Assembly: GCA_025677835.1 (NCBI GenBank)
Contig: JAIXMR010000130.1
Span: 1 to 64,000 of the forward strand
Origin: Sporodiniella umbellata
Taxonomy: Eukaryota; Mucoromycota; Mucoromycetes; Mucorales; Rhizopodaceae
Direction: 5' to 3'
Length of the DNA stretch: 64,000 nt
Made by a program: the position numbers and the translations under genes. The stretch's first letter is position 1. Each line of letters begins with the position of its first letter. Shown here piece by piece: positions 12,284 through 22,377 of this stretch. Below the pieces are notes generated by a model. The model was not told the origin of the DNA, made no database searches, and saw only the letters and a program-made list of their open reading frames with translations.

Positions 12284-12652
12284 TTACGCTTTGTTTTTAT
12301 ATATTTTTTTTTTTTTTAAAAAAAAAAAAGACTGAACAGCTATATTTATGGGCGTACCTTGTTTTTTTTTTTTTTAAAAGAAAAAAACAAAAGCAACTCA
12401 GCTTTTTAAATGAAACAATGCAATGGCCATGTAACACGAATCGACCGATGGATGTTTTAATTGTTTTTTTTTCTTGACAAATTAGATTTCTACACGTTAT
12501 AGAAGAGATGTAGAGTGGATGATGAGTAAAGAAAAAGAAAAGGCTAAAGACATTTAAATATGTTTGTGAAAAGGATTGGAAAATTTTTAGAGACAGTATA
12601 TTACAACGCATACAAACTAAAAAAAAAAAAAAAAAAAGGCAAGGTAAAAACT
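12284..12652. other. Spacer between hexokinase and the SCYL1-like gene with T-run/A-run inverted pairs
   Basis: This 369-bp spacer holds the 3' flank of the hexokinase gene and the promoter of the SCYL1/Cex1-like gene, both on the minus strand. Two T-run/A-run pairs (about 12305-12329 and 12362-12386) could fold as A-T hairpins, and a long A-run lies at 12620-12637. No gene is seen. Confidence 0.6.
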
Positions 12653-14267
12653 CTATGAAACGGCCACGGCTTGCTTTTTTTCCATACGTGCAGCAATACA
12701 GGCAGTCAAGGCGGCACCTACGCCACTACCATCTTTGGCAAGGCCTAAACGGATTGTATGACGAAGATTATCGAGTTCAGGCATCATTTCGTGTAGAGCT
12801 TCATAGATTCTGTCAGCAAAAGAAGGATAGAATTCATACAGCGAACCATCAATGCCGATATCGTGGCCATCTGAGGTGATACCACAATGTTTGACAATTG
12901 CCGAGATAGCCACAGCGCCTAAACGAGCTGCCCGTTTGCCTACCAACTCGCAAACTTTTTTTATGATTCTGGCTTCTACTGTAGTGAGGTCGTGTAAATG
13001 TAGATTTTGGGACAACAGGTGTTTGGTATGTGAGAGTTCTTCTGTAGTGTCTGCTTCGATGATGGACATGAATGCGGTATCAAAAGACCAGTGACGAGAG
13101 ATTTCTTTTGCCCATGCAAGAGAGTGGTAGGAAGGACGATCGAGGATCAATTCACGGTCTATCATCTCAATCAGAACATTCCGGGTGATTTCTCCCAGAT
13201 ACATGCCAGAGATCATCTTTTCGTACAGTTGAGCATTTGGGTTGATCGACTGTCGATCCAACTTGTTGTCATGTCGAGTCAAGGGAAGTACCAGACGTTC
13301 GTTATCGAATGCGCCCAACTCCATATTGATGACCATTTCGTCTGCGGTTGTCTCTCCCTCTTTCCATTTTTTGATTTTTTCCATCTTTTCAATGTAAGCA
13401 CCGTTCGCGCCGGTCCCCAAAATAAGACCAGCCAGGGTAAGGGGCTTGTTGTATGCATTTGACAGAAGCGTGCCTACGGTATCGTTCACGAGTGCTGAAA
13501 CCTTGACAGGCACATGCCTTCTTAGTAAAGCATCTTGAAGTAACAAGACCGGATCTCGGTCGACCGCTCCAGAGCAGGAGAACCCTTTGGTCCATGTGGA
13601 TAGAATGCCACGATTCAACTATATATAAAACAGAATGTGTGAGAGTTCTTGTCATAGGCTTTGCCTGTATGTCTACCCTAGACTGTAAAATAGGAAAAGA
13701 AAAGGTATAACCCAAATGAAGTTCGATGCCTTCATTTTCAAGCCCTTGTTCTGCCAAAAAAGTATCGATACACTCTGCGATATAGTCTAACAACAAGAGT
13801 TTAACCGAAAATTCAACTCCTCTCTTTGCTTTTACCACACAAATTACGTACGGGACCGGTCTTTAGCTCTTCAGTCACTTTGGATTTTGTAAAAACAGTC
13901 GTGTATTTCCCCTGGCCTTGAAGGTCCACAAGTACCACTCTTAAGTTGGTTCCTCCTAAATCAAGTGCCAAAAAGCGACCTTCTTCTTTACCTGATGTTT
14001 TTGCTAAGTAAAATAAAAAGGGAGGGGCATATACGCGTATTTACCATTCAAACGCCCTTCAACATAAGAGGGAATCATGGCCACCGTAGCCTTTTCGTTA
14101 TCTAACCCTTTTTTCATTTCGGACATAAAATGATCACGTATCTTAACAAGACAGTCTGAACCGATAGTGAATTGTTTCGTCAGTTCTTTCATAAACGCTT
14201 CCTGACTTGCGTTTCCTTCGATTGCTTTTATCTCTACAGCTTTGGGTGATTCTTTATTACTAGCCAT
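12653..14267 (-). CDS. Hexokinase (ATP-dependent hexose phosphorylation)
   Basis: This enzyme phosphorylates glucose and fructose at C6, the entry step of glycolysis, in the cytosol. Four exons join in frame: 14045-14267, 13836-14003, 13677-13786 and 12653-13618 (1467 nt, 488 residues, normal for fungal hexokinase). Visible motifs are the phosphate-1 loop LALDLGGTNLRVVLVDL, the sugar-binding stretch LGYTFSFPILQ then WTKGF, VNDTVGTLL (catalytic Asp), the second phosphate region LILGTGANGAY, and the C-terminal adenosine motif GSGVGAALTACIA. The start is the ATG at 14265-14267, giving MASNKESPKAVEIKAIEG. Third codon positions are richer in G/C than in the genes beyond 35 kb. Whether it is a glucose-specific glucokinase cannot be told from sequence alone. 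Confidence 0.95.
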
Positions 14268-14503
14268 TTTGTTGACTTTTTCAATATATATATATAAAAG
14301 GGAAGGGGAATAGAAAGAAAAAGAAATATTTTTTTTTATGCGCTGGCCTCTTTTTTTTTTTTTTTTTTTTTTGGTTTTTGCCGAGGAACAAGTTCAAAGT
14401 CAACCCAAGAGGTAAGGGTAGGCTTTACCTCATTTGGTAATGATTGTTTTCTTTTAAAAGAAAAAAGAAAAAAAAAAAAAAAAAAAAAACAAAAGGGTAG
14501 GGC
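14268..14503. other. REV3-hexokinase spacer with opposed T- and A-runs
   Basis: This 236-bp spacer follows the REV3 stop (minus strand) and precedes the hexokinase start. It contains a T-run around 14350-14372 and a run of A around 14462-14490 with a small TTTTAAAAGAAAA palindrome, so transcripts could fold an A-U hairpin. It probably includes both the REV3 polyadenylation region and the hexokinase promoter. Confidence 0.5.
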
Positions 14504-16109
14504 CTACCAAAACTCAGGATGATATTCTAAAGTGGTGATGACATCCTTTTTGGCTTTTAGTCTTTCGAAATAGATAGGGCAGTCAAGTGAATCACATGGT
14601 ATATCAGCATAGTCCGACTTACAGACGGTCATGGCATCAAGTGCGGAGAGACCAGAACAGGTTTGACAGGCAATGAGTAATTTTCTGAACTTTTTCTGGG
14701 ATAGAGATTGTCGTGTGTTGAGTGTGTAGATAGTTTTATCAGGCTCGGCTAGACAAGATGCACAGAGAGTGGCTATTTCCATTCCCCCCACCGTTGTTTT
14801 TAGTATCAAAGTTTGGATGTAACACATTTACCTTGATCCGTCCATTGGCTACACACAAGACAGTGGGATCGACTGTAATAGTGATCAATGCGTTTGGATT
14901 TCTTGACGTTAGGCTTATTGCTATGTTTTCCTAACCGCAAGAGGGCTATTTTCTGTGACCGAGGCATAGTATCGTACCACGCCATAATATCTAGAGAATG
15001 CCTAGTTAAAAAACATGACGCCAATAAAAAAAAACAAAAAAGCCTTACCGATACCCATCAGATTAAATATTCTACTAATGGGAGCAATGATTTGTTTTCG
15101 AATATAGTATTCTGCATCTAATCTTAGGGTGCTATTGGATCAAAGTAAGTCTAGGGTCAATATTTCATGTTTTTTTTTTTTTTTTTTTTTGGTTACTCTT
15201 CATTCAATACCGCCTCAGGACGAACCACCCTATCCTGAAGTCTTGTCCCGGGGCCTTTGTAAACCACAACGTAAGGCACACGCTCACCGTATTGAGGCTC
15301 AGCACGAGCATCGCGCATCATGTTGGCTTGGGCTACGATAGCGCCATGAGGTCCACTACGACTGGCATAGGTACCCATACGTACTTCTTTTGCAATAATA
15401 AAGTCTTTGACAGACACTCGATTAGAGAGTATCTTTTCCCATTGTTTGTAGAGATACTCTTTCAGTTGAGATGCATCTTGTGTTCTGAATAGAATTCTGG
15501 TGGAGGGTTTTTAGTCTCTTGTTTTTTTTTTTTTTTTTTGGTTTTGGGCTTACTTTAGACTGGCTTCTAATATTTTCTGAGTTGCTGACGTATGATCTCT
15601 TCTGACGGTTTCGATGCCTTTGGCTTCATACACAGGTTCAGTATCGTCTGGGTGTTCGTATTTAAAGCCGACATATCTCTTTTTAGCCAAAAGAATGGCC
15701 GGGTGATAAATCTTTTCAAACTTCAATCGGATTGGATTCGGATTCAGGTGGGTGATGGTGTCTGCTATCGTTTGACTCAGAGCGAACGCTTCCTCTCGTG
15801 ATTTTCCTTCAAAGTAAACAAACACACTGTCGGTATCTCCATAGACCACTTTGGCACCCCAAATTTCGGTGGTATTGATCAGGTCGATGGTCTAAATCCA
15901 GAAACAAAACGTAAGAATGTGGATACAACAAGAAGAAGAAAACCTTTTCTAGAATAGCTCTGCCGGTACTAACAATACTATCCCCAATGTCAACCGAAGG
16001 CATTCTGCCTGAATAAGAGGCGGATGTATATCCATAGGTGACATTGGCAATGAACTTTAATGTGAGTTGTTTGGCGTCCAGTGTACGTAACAAAGCCTAA
16101 GTGAACGTA

Positions 16110-16146
<37 letters not shown>

Positions 16147-19100
16147 AGAGAAGAATTATACCGTATCCTCTTTATGATCTTTCATTAGCTTTTTCACTTT
16201 CACACGAGTCTCTAAAAGTTCCTGAAGCATTTTCCCCAATAAGCCTTTTCTCACATTGGAAGTGACAAACATGACGCCATTAGGCGAGACTAAGGGATGT
16301 TGAGAGGTAAGGGAGTCAAGGCGTACTTACTGTTCTTGTTTTCTTTGAATCTTTCCATCTGCTCTTTTGGAATCTCTAACGATTCTAAAACACCCATTCT
16401 TTTGGACGGTCCGTGTCGACCGAGACATGTCGAGTAGCTAAAGATGGGCGATGAGTAGAGAGAATGTTTTTTTTTTTTTTTTTTTTGTACCAATAATTAT
16501 AGGCAATCATGATGGAAGGGTAAAGGCTTTGAAAGTCCAAGACAGCCATGGGACTACTATAGTATTTTGACAGAGGTTCCATGACCAAAGGCAAACATTC
16601 GAGTGAACGTTGTTCAGCCACCTTTCAAAAAAAAAAAAGAGGCTCAATGCATGTGCGATTACACCAAAAAAAAAAATACCTGTTTTCTACTGGGCGTGAT
16701 CATCAAAAAGTTTTCAGGTTTACCGATACGGAACATGAGCGACTCGACTTTGAATTGAGAACCTCGAGTGAGTACGGAGAAAAAGTCGATACCAAAGATC
16801 CGGGCGGACTCAAAAGCACGATAGATGACTTGGGATGCCTCCAGAAGATCCAGATTGATCTGAACTCGTTTTAGATAATATTGAAAGAGACGATGTTTCA
16901 ACACGCTCGGACCTTGGGTATACCAAGAGCTGAGGGTAGCATAAGAAAAATGAGGTAATCTAAAAGGAAGGAAAAAGTCAGAAAAAGAGACGCTTGGAAG
17001 GGTGTGGAGGGGAGGGGGGGAGGTCAATGTACCTGTGATGTAAGAGATGATAGGCGATATTTTCTAACGTATAACTTGTCAAGGCCAACTCATTTTTCAA
17101 GCATCGCCAGACGTTCAGCAGATGACGTCCGACAATCTTATAAGCCGAGGCTTTTTTATACCCCCATTCGTCTCTCTGGATCCTATCGGACGCAGGCAGG
17201 ATCACCCTTGCGAGGGCATCGACCAAAGAAAGACCCAAGACAGCCGCTCTTTCAATCAAGTAACCCCAGGACGCGTTCTGAATTTCGTAGCCGACCAACA
17301 TCTCTGGATCGTACCGTCTGACCTTGTCTATCAGTATCTTGATCAGATCCAACTCGGTCTGGCCATAGTCGATGTGGGTGCCTAAACCAGAATCAGGGAG
17401 ATGCCTATCAAAATCAAAAAAATACTTACGACGGCTGGTCATGCCCATTTTCTTGACATCCAAGGCTTTCAGAGCAATGAGGCCCACATGGTAATCCTCT
17501 TGAGAGCCGTTGGAAACCAGCTGGGGATCGTCTGACTGAAGACAATAGAAAATAAGCTGAACAGGGTCCTGGTGAGGATCTGGCAAGAGTTCCTCTCGGG
17601 TGTTGACTATCGTCCATTAGAATCTAGCGTTATGAATCCAAAGACTTACCATGGAGTTCTAAACTAAAGAAAGAGATATGATCCGGACTAGCCTTGGGCT
17701 TACTCCTCGCATTGTATTTGAAATCAAAAGCTCCCTCGAACGAAGGGCCATCCAGCTATAAAAATGGGTTGTTGTGTGTTGGATAGGTAAGCCAAGGATG
17801 TTTACCTGCGTGGTTTCTACTGTGGGGGGTTTTTTCACCCTGGCCTTGGTTTCCAACCATTGCCTACTTTCGTTAACACTGGGCGGGTCTTGCGCAGGAG
17901 TCCAGTGACGAATGCTGAGTTCCCCCTTGGCTTGGAGTAGCCTGTTTGAAGCATCACATGGGGTTGTCCAGCGAAATTCTTTCCCTTGAAAGACGGTTGG
18001 GTATCTTGGTCTATCGGAAGGTTTGCTGTAAAAAGGCTCTGGATAGACTACCACCGCCTGACTTTGGCCGAGCATGCGCGCATCTAACACCGGTGGCGGC
18101 GGGGTGTAGACAAGCGTGAGGGAGGCAGGTGGCGGGGCGGGTGCGATCGGACGGCTTCCGGTCGCTTGCTGGTTCTGTTGCCGATAGACTGTGGTGGACA
18201 AACGATCCTTGGGCATCCCTGCTGGCTTGGGACTTTCAACCGGTACGGTCGTGACTGGCCCACCGGACGGCGAACGACGATGACGAAACATGGGGCTTGT
18301 CTTGATATCCACCGACACGGTCCATGCGTCTTCGATCGGCGCTTTCCTTTTCCTGCGCATCTGCCGGAGCATCTTGATTTCCTGATCCCAGCGATCTTTG
18401 GCAGACGGTTGAGGCGCTTGGGTCGGTCTTTCGTGCGCCCCATCGAGTTGTTGGATTCTGAACTGTCGGAGAGCACTAGAGGGGAGGAGATGAGTGTGTT
18501 GGTAAGAGGTAAGAGATGACTTGCCTGGCATCGGGAGGGATGGAACTGATCTGAATCGGATGGCTTTCTGACTCAGCCTCCGCTTCGTACGTGATTGTCA
18601 CCCGAACGCTTTCCTGCCTTTCGGTCTCTTGAATCCATTGCGCGAGATCGCCCGAGCCCAAGGGATCCAAAAGCGCTTCCGACTCTGGCGTGGCGTCTCT
18701 GTGCCATGCCGCGGTGTCCGTCGACTGCTTTTCCTTGGCCATGGCTTGGTGATCGACCGTGGCTGGCTCCCGGGTGGGGTCTGTGTAGAGCGCCTCGACG
18801 GCTTCAAAAGCGGTGGGTGGGTGTTGCGGCGGAGGACGGGGTGGGGGAAGTTCAGGCGTGGCGGTGGCCAGTGAAGGAAGGTAGACTTGGGCTGTTTCCC
18901 CCAACGTACGCTGGGTAAGTCGGGATCGGTTCAGAATGGCGCCGGCCTGCGCATCCACCTCGAGTGCGCAGTAAGTGTCTGGTTTTGCACGAGGGCTCGT
19001 ATGGGAAAGATGGAGCCAGTCCATGCCGTACAGGTTATGATCGATCATGAACTGAAGTACGTACGACAGATGTGCTTCGTAAGGTTGGAAACTACGCCCG

Positions 19101-19585
19101 AGCGCACCCGACTGTAAAAGATCCAAGGCCACCTGCCGTTTGCCTGGATCCATCAGATAGATCTTTAGAAACAACCCGGGTTGTTCATGGTAGCCGTAAA
19201 ATTCCGTAGCCTGAACAAGCACCGTCGCTGCCACATGCTGCTGACCTCGATCGTAAGGTTGCGCAAGATCGATCGCTTGATTCAACCGTAGACCAAACTG
19301 ATGCACTGCTTTTTCTGTGTCCTGATCCTCGGCAACATATGGAATAAAGAAATAAGGGTAAACCTAACAAAAAAAATACAAACACATTAGAGCCTAAGCT
19401 TTGCTTCTTTGACTTGCTTGATGAATATAAACACAGGCTTTCTGTCCAAGCGCTGTGGTTCCAAAGATACGAATCAAAGGTACTTTGGATAAAGCCTGTT
19501 TTGAAAATAAACTCGTATGCTGATCCAGATGAGAAGGGGTTTGACTACAATGATCGATGTTGATAATTCTTATAGAAAGCGTCAT
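14504..19585 (-). CDS. REV3: DNA polymerase zeta catalytic subunit (Rev3)
   Basis: Rev3 is the B-family polymerase that extends past DNA lesions in translesion synthesis. About 16 exons give roughly 1,400 residues, close to yeast Rev3 and far shorter than human REV3L. Exon 1 (19418-19585) starts [12 protein letters not shown]; exon 2 (18525-19363) has [16 protein letters not shown] and YGMDWLHLS, diagnostic of Rev3. Middle exons hold [19 protein letters not shown]. Catalytic motifs follow in order: [15 protein letters not shown] (A), [20 protein letters not shown] (B) and [12 protein letters not shown] (C, two Asp). The C-terminus has CysA (CLVC...CASC) and CysB (CQTC...CDSLDC), the latter binding Fe-S and the accessory subunits in known Pol zeta. 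Two introns appear to use GC donors. A GA microsatellite sits in one intron. The central part is low-complexity and poorly conserved, as usual for the family. Confidence 0.93.
16113..16142. repeat. GA microsatellite in a REV3 intron
   Basis: About 15 GA units lie inside the intron between the exons that end [10 protein letters not shown] and begin ALLRTLDAK. On the sense (minus) strand it reads as a CT-rich polypyrimidine tract upstream of the acceptor. Confidence 0.85.
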
Positions 19586-19607
19586 GAGGCATTCGAAATC
19601 ATTCACT

Positions 19608-19639
<32 letters not shown>

Positions 19640-19683
19640 GGAGGGGCGTGCGTAGTTTATAAATCAAGATGGCATTATTCAAT

Positions 19684-20586
19684 TTATTCCAAAGACAGCT
19701 CTGCTTTTTCACGATGAGCCATGACGACGCCTGTCAGATCGTAATCGCCATGGTTTTCCAAGACTTGGTGACAGTGATTGAGAAAGGTATGCGTGATAGG
19801 GACCGGGGCATGAGCTTGTTGAGCCATGGTGACGATATGGGTAGCATCTTTGATAGCGCTTGAGATAGGGAAATGGATTTGATCTTTAAAGGTGGCTTCC
19901 GAGATACGGGAGGCGTAAGTGGCCACGATACTTCCGGGCAAGAAGGCATCGATCAAGGACTGTGCGTTGGCTTGACCGACACCGGAGGCTTCAGCCAATG
20001 TCATGTATTCGCTCACCAATTCGACCAGGCCGGTGACGACAAAGTTACCGCAGAGCTTCAAGCGAACGGACGCTGCCGGGTCTTGACCGAGCTCGATGGT
20101 TTGAGAGCCAATGGCAGGGATCAACAGGGGCAAGACGGTCTTGCGAGCGAGCTGATCCCCTGCCACCAGCACGATCAATGCCTGAGCCTTGGCTTTGGCC
20201 GGGGGGCCCAGGATAGGACAGGCCAGATAACGACCACCGGCGTTGTGCACGCGCTGAGCCAGGCTCTGACTGAGCTCTGGGCTGATGGTGGATTGTTCGA
20301 CAACGATAGCGCCTGGCTTTAGAAAGGGAATCAAGCCATCCAGTGTCGACTGCACCGCTGCATCGTTCAAGAGACAGCTAAAAATCACATCCGAACCACG
20401 CGCCATGGTTTCTAACGAGCTCACAGGGACCACAGGATGGGTTGTTGCCAGCATATCAGCCTTGGCCAATGTCCGGTTATGAACCCATAGACGCGGTTGC
20501 GCATCCTTTGACAGACCTTGGGCAATATGACCTGCCATTGCATAGCCCATATTACCCAATCCGATATAACTGCATTGTATTGACAT
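19684..20586 (-). CDS. Beta-hydroxyacid dehydrogenase (3-hydroxyisobutyrate dehydrogenase / GLYR1 family)
   Basis: A single-exon gene of 300 residues, the usual length for the family. The N-terminus carries the Rossmann dinucleotide motif YIGLGNMGYAMAGHI (GxGxxG). The family substrate region appears as VVEQSTISPELSQSLA and the catalytic region as RLKLCGNFVVTGL, where the conserved Lys and the last Asn of K-x-x-x-N are present. The C-terminal helical domain contains KDQIHFPISSAIKDATH, whose second Lys fits the usual K-D-x-x-A position. Likely reactions are NAD(P)-dependent oxidation of small 3-hydroxy acids; the real substrate (3-hydroxyisobutyrate, glyoxylate reduction, or other) cannot be assigned. 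No mitochondrial presequence is visible, which argues for a cytosolic enzyme. The start ATG is 20584-20586. Confidence 0.9.
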   Translation of the reverse strand: MSIQCSYIGLGNMGYAMAGHIAQGLSKDAQPRLWVHNRTLAKADMLATTHPVVPVSSLETMARGSDVIFSCLLNDAAVQSTLDGLIPFLKPGAIVVEQSTISPELSQSLAQRVHNAGGRYLACPILGPPAKAKAQALIVLVAGDQLARKTVLPLLIPAIGSQTIELGQDPAASVRLKLCGNFVVTGLVELVSEYMTLAEASGVGQANAQSLIDAFLPGSIVATYASRISEATFKDQIHFPISSAIKDATHIVTMAQQAHAPVPITHTFLNHCHQVLENHGDYDLTGVVMAHREKAELSLE

Positions 20587-20603
20587 GACTTCAAAAGAAA
20601 ATG

Positions 20604-20644
<41 letters not shown>

Positions 20645-21064
20645 AAAACTCACCTGGATTTATATAGACTTTGGATGGATTCTATAAAAGGAAAAATTGC
20701 TGGCTCCAACCCAATTAAGGTTTTTCACTCAAGTCTGTGCTAACCCAGACGGAGGTTGAAAGACAAAGGGTTTACAAACGTACAGTCTTTTTATTTAGGA
20801 TATTTACATTGAAACAGACCACTAGAAACACGGGGTGTGCATAGAGAGAGAGGGGGGGGGGAAGGCTGACTAGACATACCAGGTGAATCTAGCCCTCTCT
20901 TTCTTTTCAGGAGTATGTGTGTGGATGGATTTGGGAAATAATAAGAGAGAGAGAAAGGGGGGGGGAGGTGAGAGAGGAATCATATAGCATATAAAAAAAA
21001 AAAAAAAAAAAAAAAGTTTTTATAGGTAATAGAAGAGTGAACCAAGGCTTAAAAGAAAGAGGGG

Positions 21065-21096
<32 letters not shown>

Positions 21097-21147
21097 GGCT
21101 TTTTTTGGCTTTTTTTTTTTTTTTTTTTTTTTTTTTTTGGCTTGTTT
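20587..21147. repeat. Homopolymer-rich spacer (A39, T-runs with GGC interruptions)
   Basis: No gene is seen. The spacer contains an uninterrupted A-run at 20604-20642, an A-run near 20993-21015, short G-runs (20852-20860, 20957-20964) and a block at 21071-21138 made of T-runs separated by GGC. The last block lies directly behind the stop codon of the minus-strand gene ending at 21148. Confidence 0.7.
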
Positions 21148-22137
21148 TTAGATAGCAATAGGGCCAACTTTTGATGTTGGATTGGACCAAAAACTTTTAA
21201 AAGAGTGCCAAAGTTGACCGACTTTGGAAGGTGTTTCTTTGATAGGTGTATCAGGGGATGGGGAAGTAGTAGTGGGTAAAAAGGTATGCATGATACGTGT
21301 AGAGAATTTCTTGATTTCGGCAGCCAAAGACTTTTTGGGAGGTTCGTTATGGACAGCAACCGGTGGGCTACCAAAGAGCACCCGGCTGGCTCGCTGCATC
21401 AAGGTGGGTGAAGGCTGGGGCTGGCTAGGTTGACTCTCGAGCTGGCGAGCGGTCTTTGGAGGGGTGGAAGAGGAAGGTTTGGCGGTAAAGAAGTCTTTGA
21501 GGGATTGAACGGTGCCTTGCTTGATCTCGATACGTTCGAGCGGCTGATAAGGATGGGTTGGCTCAGGCGTCAAGCTCTGGCTGATGGCGTTGGGGATCTG
21601 GAAAAGCGAGCGAATGGTGCTCACCGTCCCTTGCTGTATGGAACTAAGGATGGATGAATGCCTGCTAAAGTGAGATTCAGTATCGCGGCCGGATTGGATC
21701 GATTGCGCTCGGTGGACCGAAGCAGGCGAAACGCGAGCAACGTCACGGGGATCCGCCTCGGCAATGGGTAAAAAATGGTCATCGTTATGAAATGGAAAGG
21801 CGAGGGGTCTTGGGCAGGAATAGACTAGATCGGGCTGGCGATGGGCGGTCTGAGTTCTTTTTTTTTTTCGGGTAGGACTACTGCTCGTGGGCTTTTTCAC
21901 CACTTGCTCTAACGTGGCAATCGATGGGGCCGTGCTGCTGGCTGTAAACGAGGTGGTCGATGCGGGTGATGAGACGCTGGAGTAAGAAGGTGAAGAAGAA
22001 GATGAACATTCACTGTCTGTATCTACCGCCGATATCTTTGAGTCGAGTGAAGGTAGCTTTTTGTGAAGTGTATGTTTCGAGCTGTTGGCAGAACGTACTC
22101 TGTACTGTTCATGTCTAAAGGAGGATGAGTGAAACAT
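21148..22137 (-). CDS. Ser/Pro-rich protein of unknown function
   Basis: A 329-residue reading frame starts at the ATG at 22135-22137 (MFHSSSFRHEQYRVR). The frame extends further upstream only through A-runs that read as poly-Phe, so the internal Met is preferred. The protein is rich in Ser, Thr and Pro: it has an early poly-Ser stretch (ECSSSSSPSYSSVSSPAST), a basic cluster TRKKKRTQTAHR, a repeated theme IQQGTVSTIRSLFQIPN and IKQGTVQSLKDFFTA, and an amphipathic C-terminus (VGQLWHSFKSFWSNP). The duplicated QGTV-x-S-(I/L)-(R/K)-(S/D)-(L/F)-F motif suggests an internal repeat. There is no signal peptide or membrane segment. No family is recognised. Confidence 0.65.
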   Translation of the reverse strand: MFHSSSFRHEQYRVRSANSSKHTLHKKLPSLDSKISAVDTDSECSSSSSPSYSSVSSPASTTSFTASSTAPSIATLEQVVKKPTSSSPTRKKKRTQTAHRQPDLVYSCPRPLAFPFHNDDHFLPIAEADPRDVARVSPASVHRAQSIQSGRDTESHFSRHSSILSSIQQGTVSTIRSLFQIPNAISQSLTPEPTHPYQPLERIEIKQGTVQSLKDFFTAKPSSSTPPKTARQLESQPSQPQPSPTLMQRASRVLFGSPPVAVHNEPPKKSLAAEIKKFSTRIMHTFLPTTTSPSPDTPIKETPSKVGQLWHSFKSFWSNPTSKVGPIAI

Positions 22138-22155
22138 GCTATGGAAAAAGGGAAC

Positions 22156-22189
<34 letters not shown>

Positions 22190-22344
22190 AAAAAAAAGGG
22201 GGAGAGAAAAAAATAAGAGGAAATATAAATATTAAAAAGAGTCTTTGTAACACGAAAAAAAAAAAAAAAAAAAAAAAATTCTTGCCTTACTCTTTTGGTG
22301 ATGAAATGCATGACATGCAGGTATAATTAAACAGTCATTTTCTC

Positions 22345-22377
<33 letters not shown>

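Noticed and set aside
12297..12611. Minus-strand 104-codon ORF upstream of the hexokinase stop
   Set aside because: Dominated by Phe/Lys runs from homopolymers; no family features.
22138..22311. Upstream extension of the Ser-rich protein as poly-Phe
   Set aside because: The extra residues come from A-runs read in frame; the Met at 22137 begins ordinary sequence.
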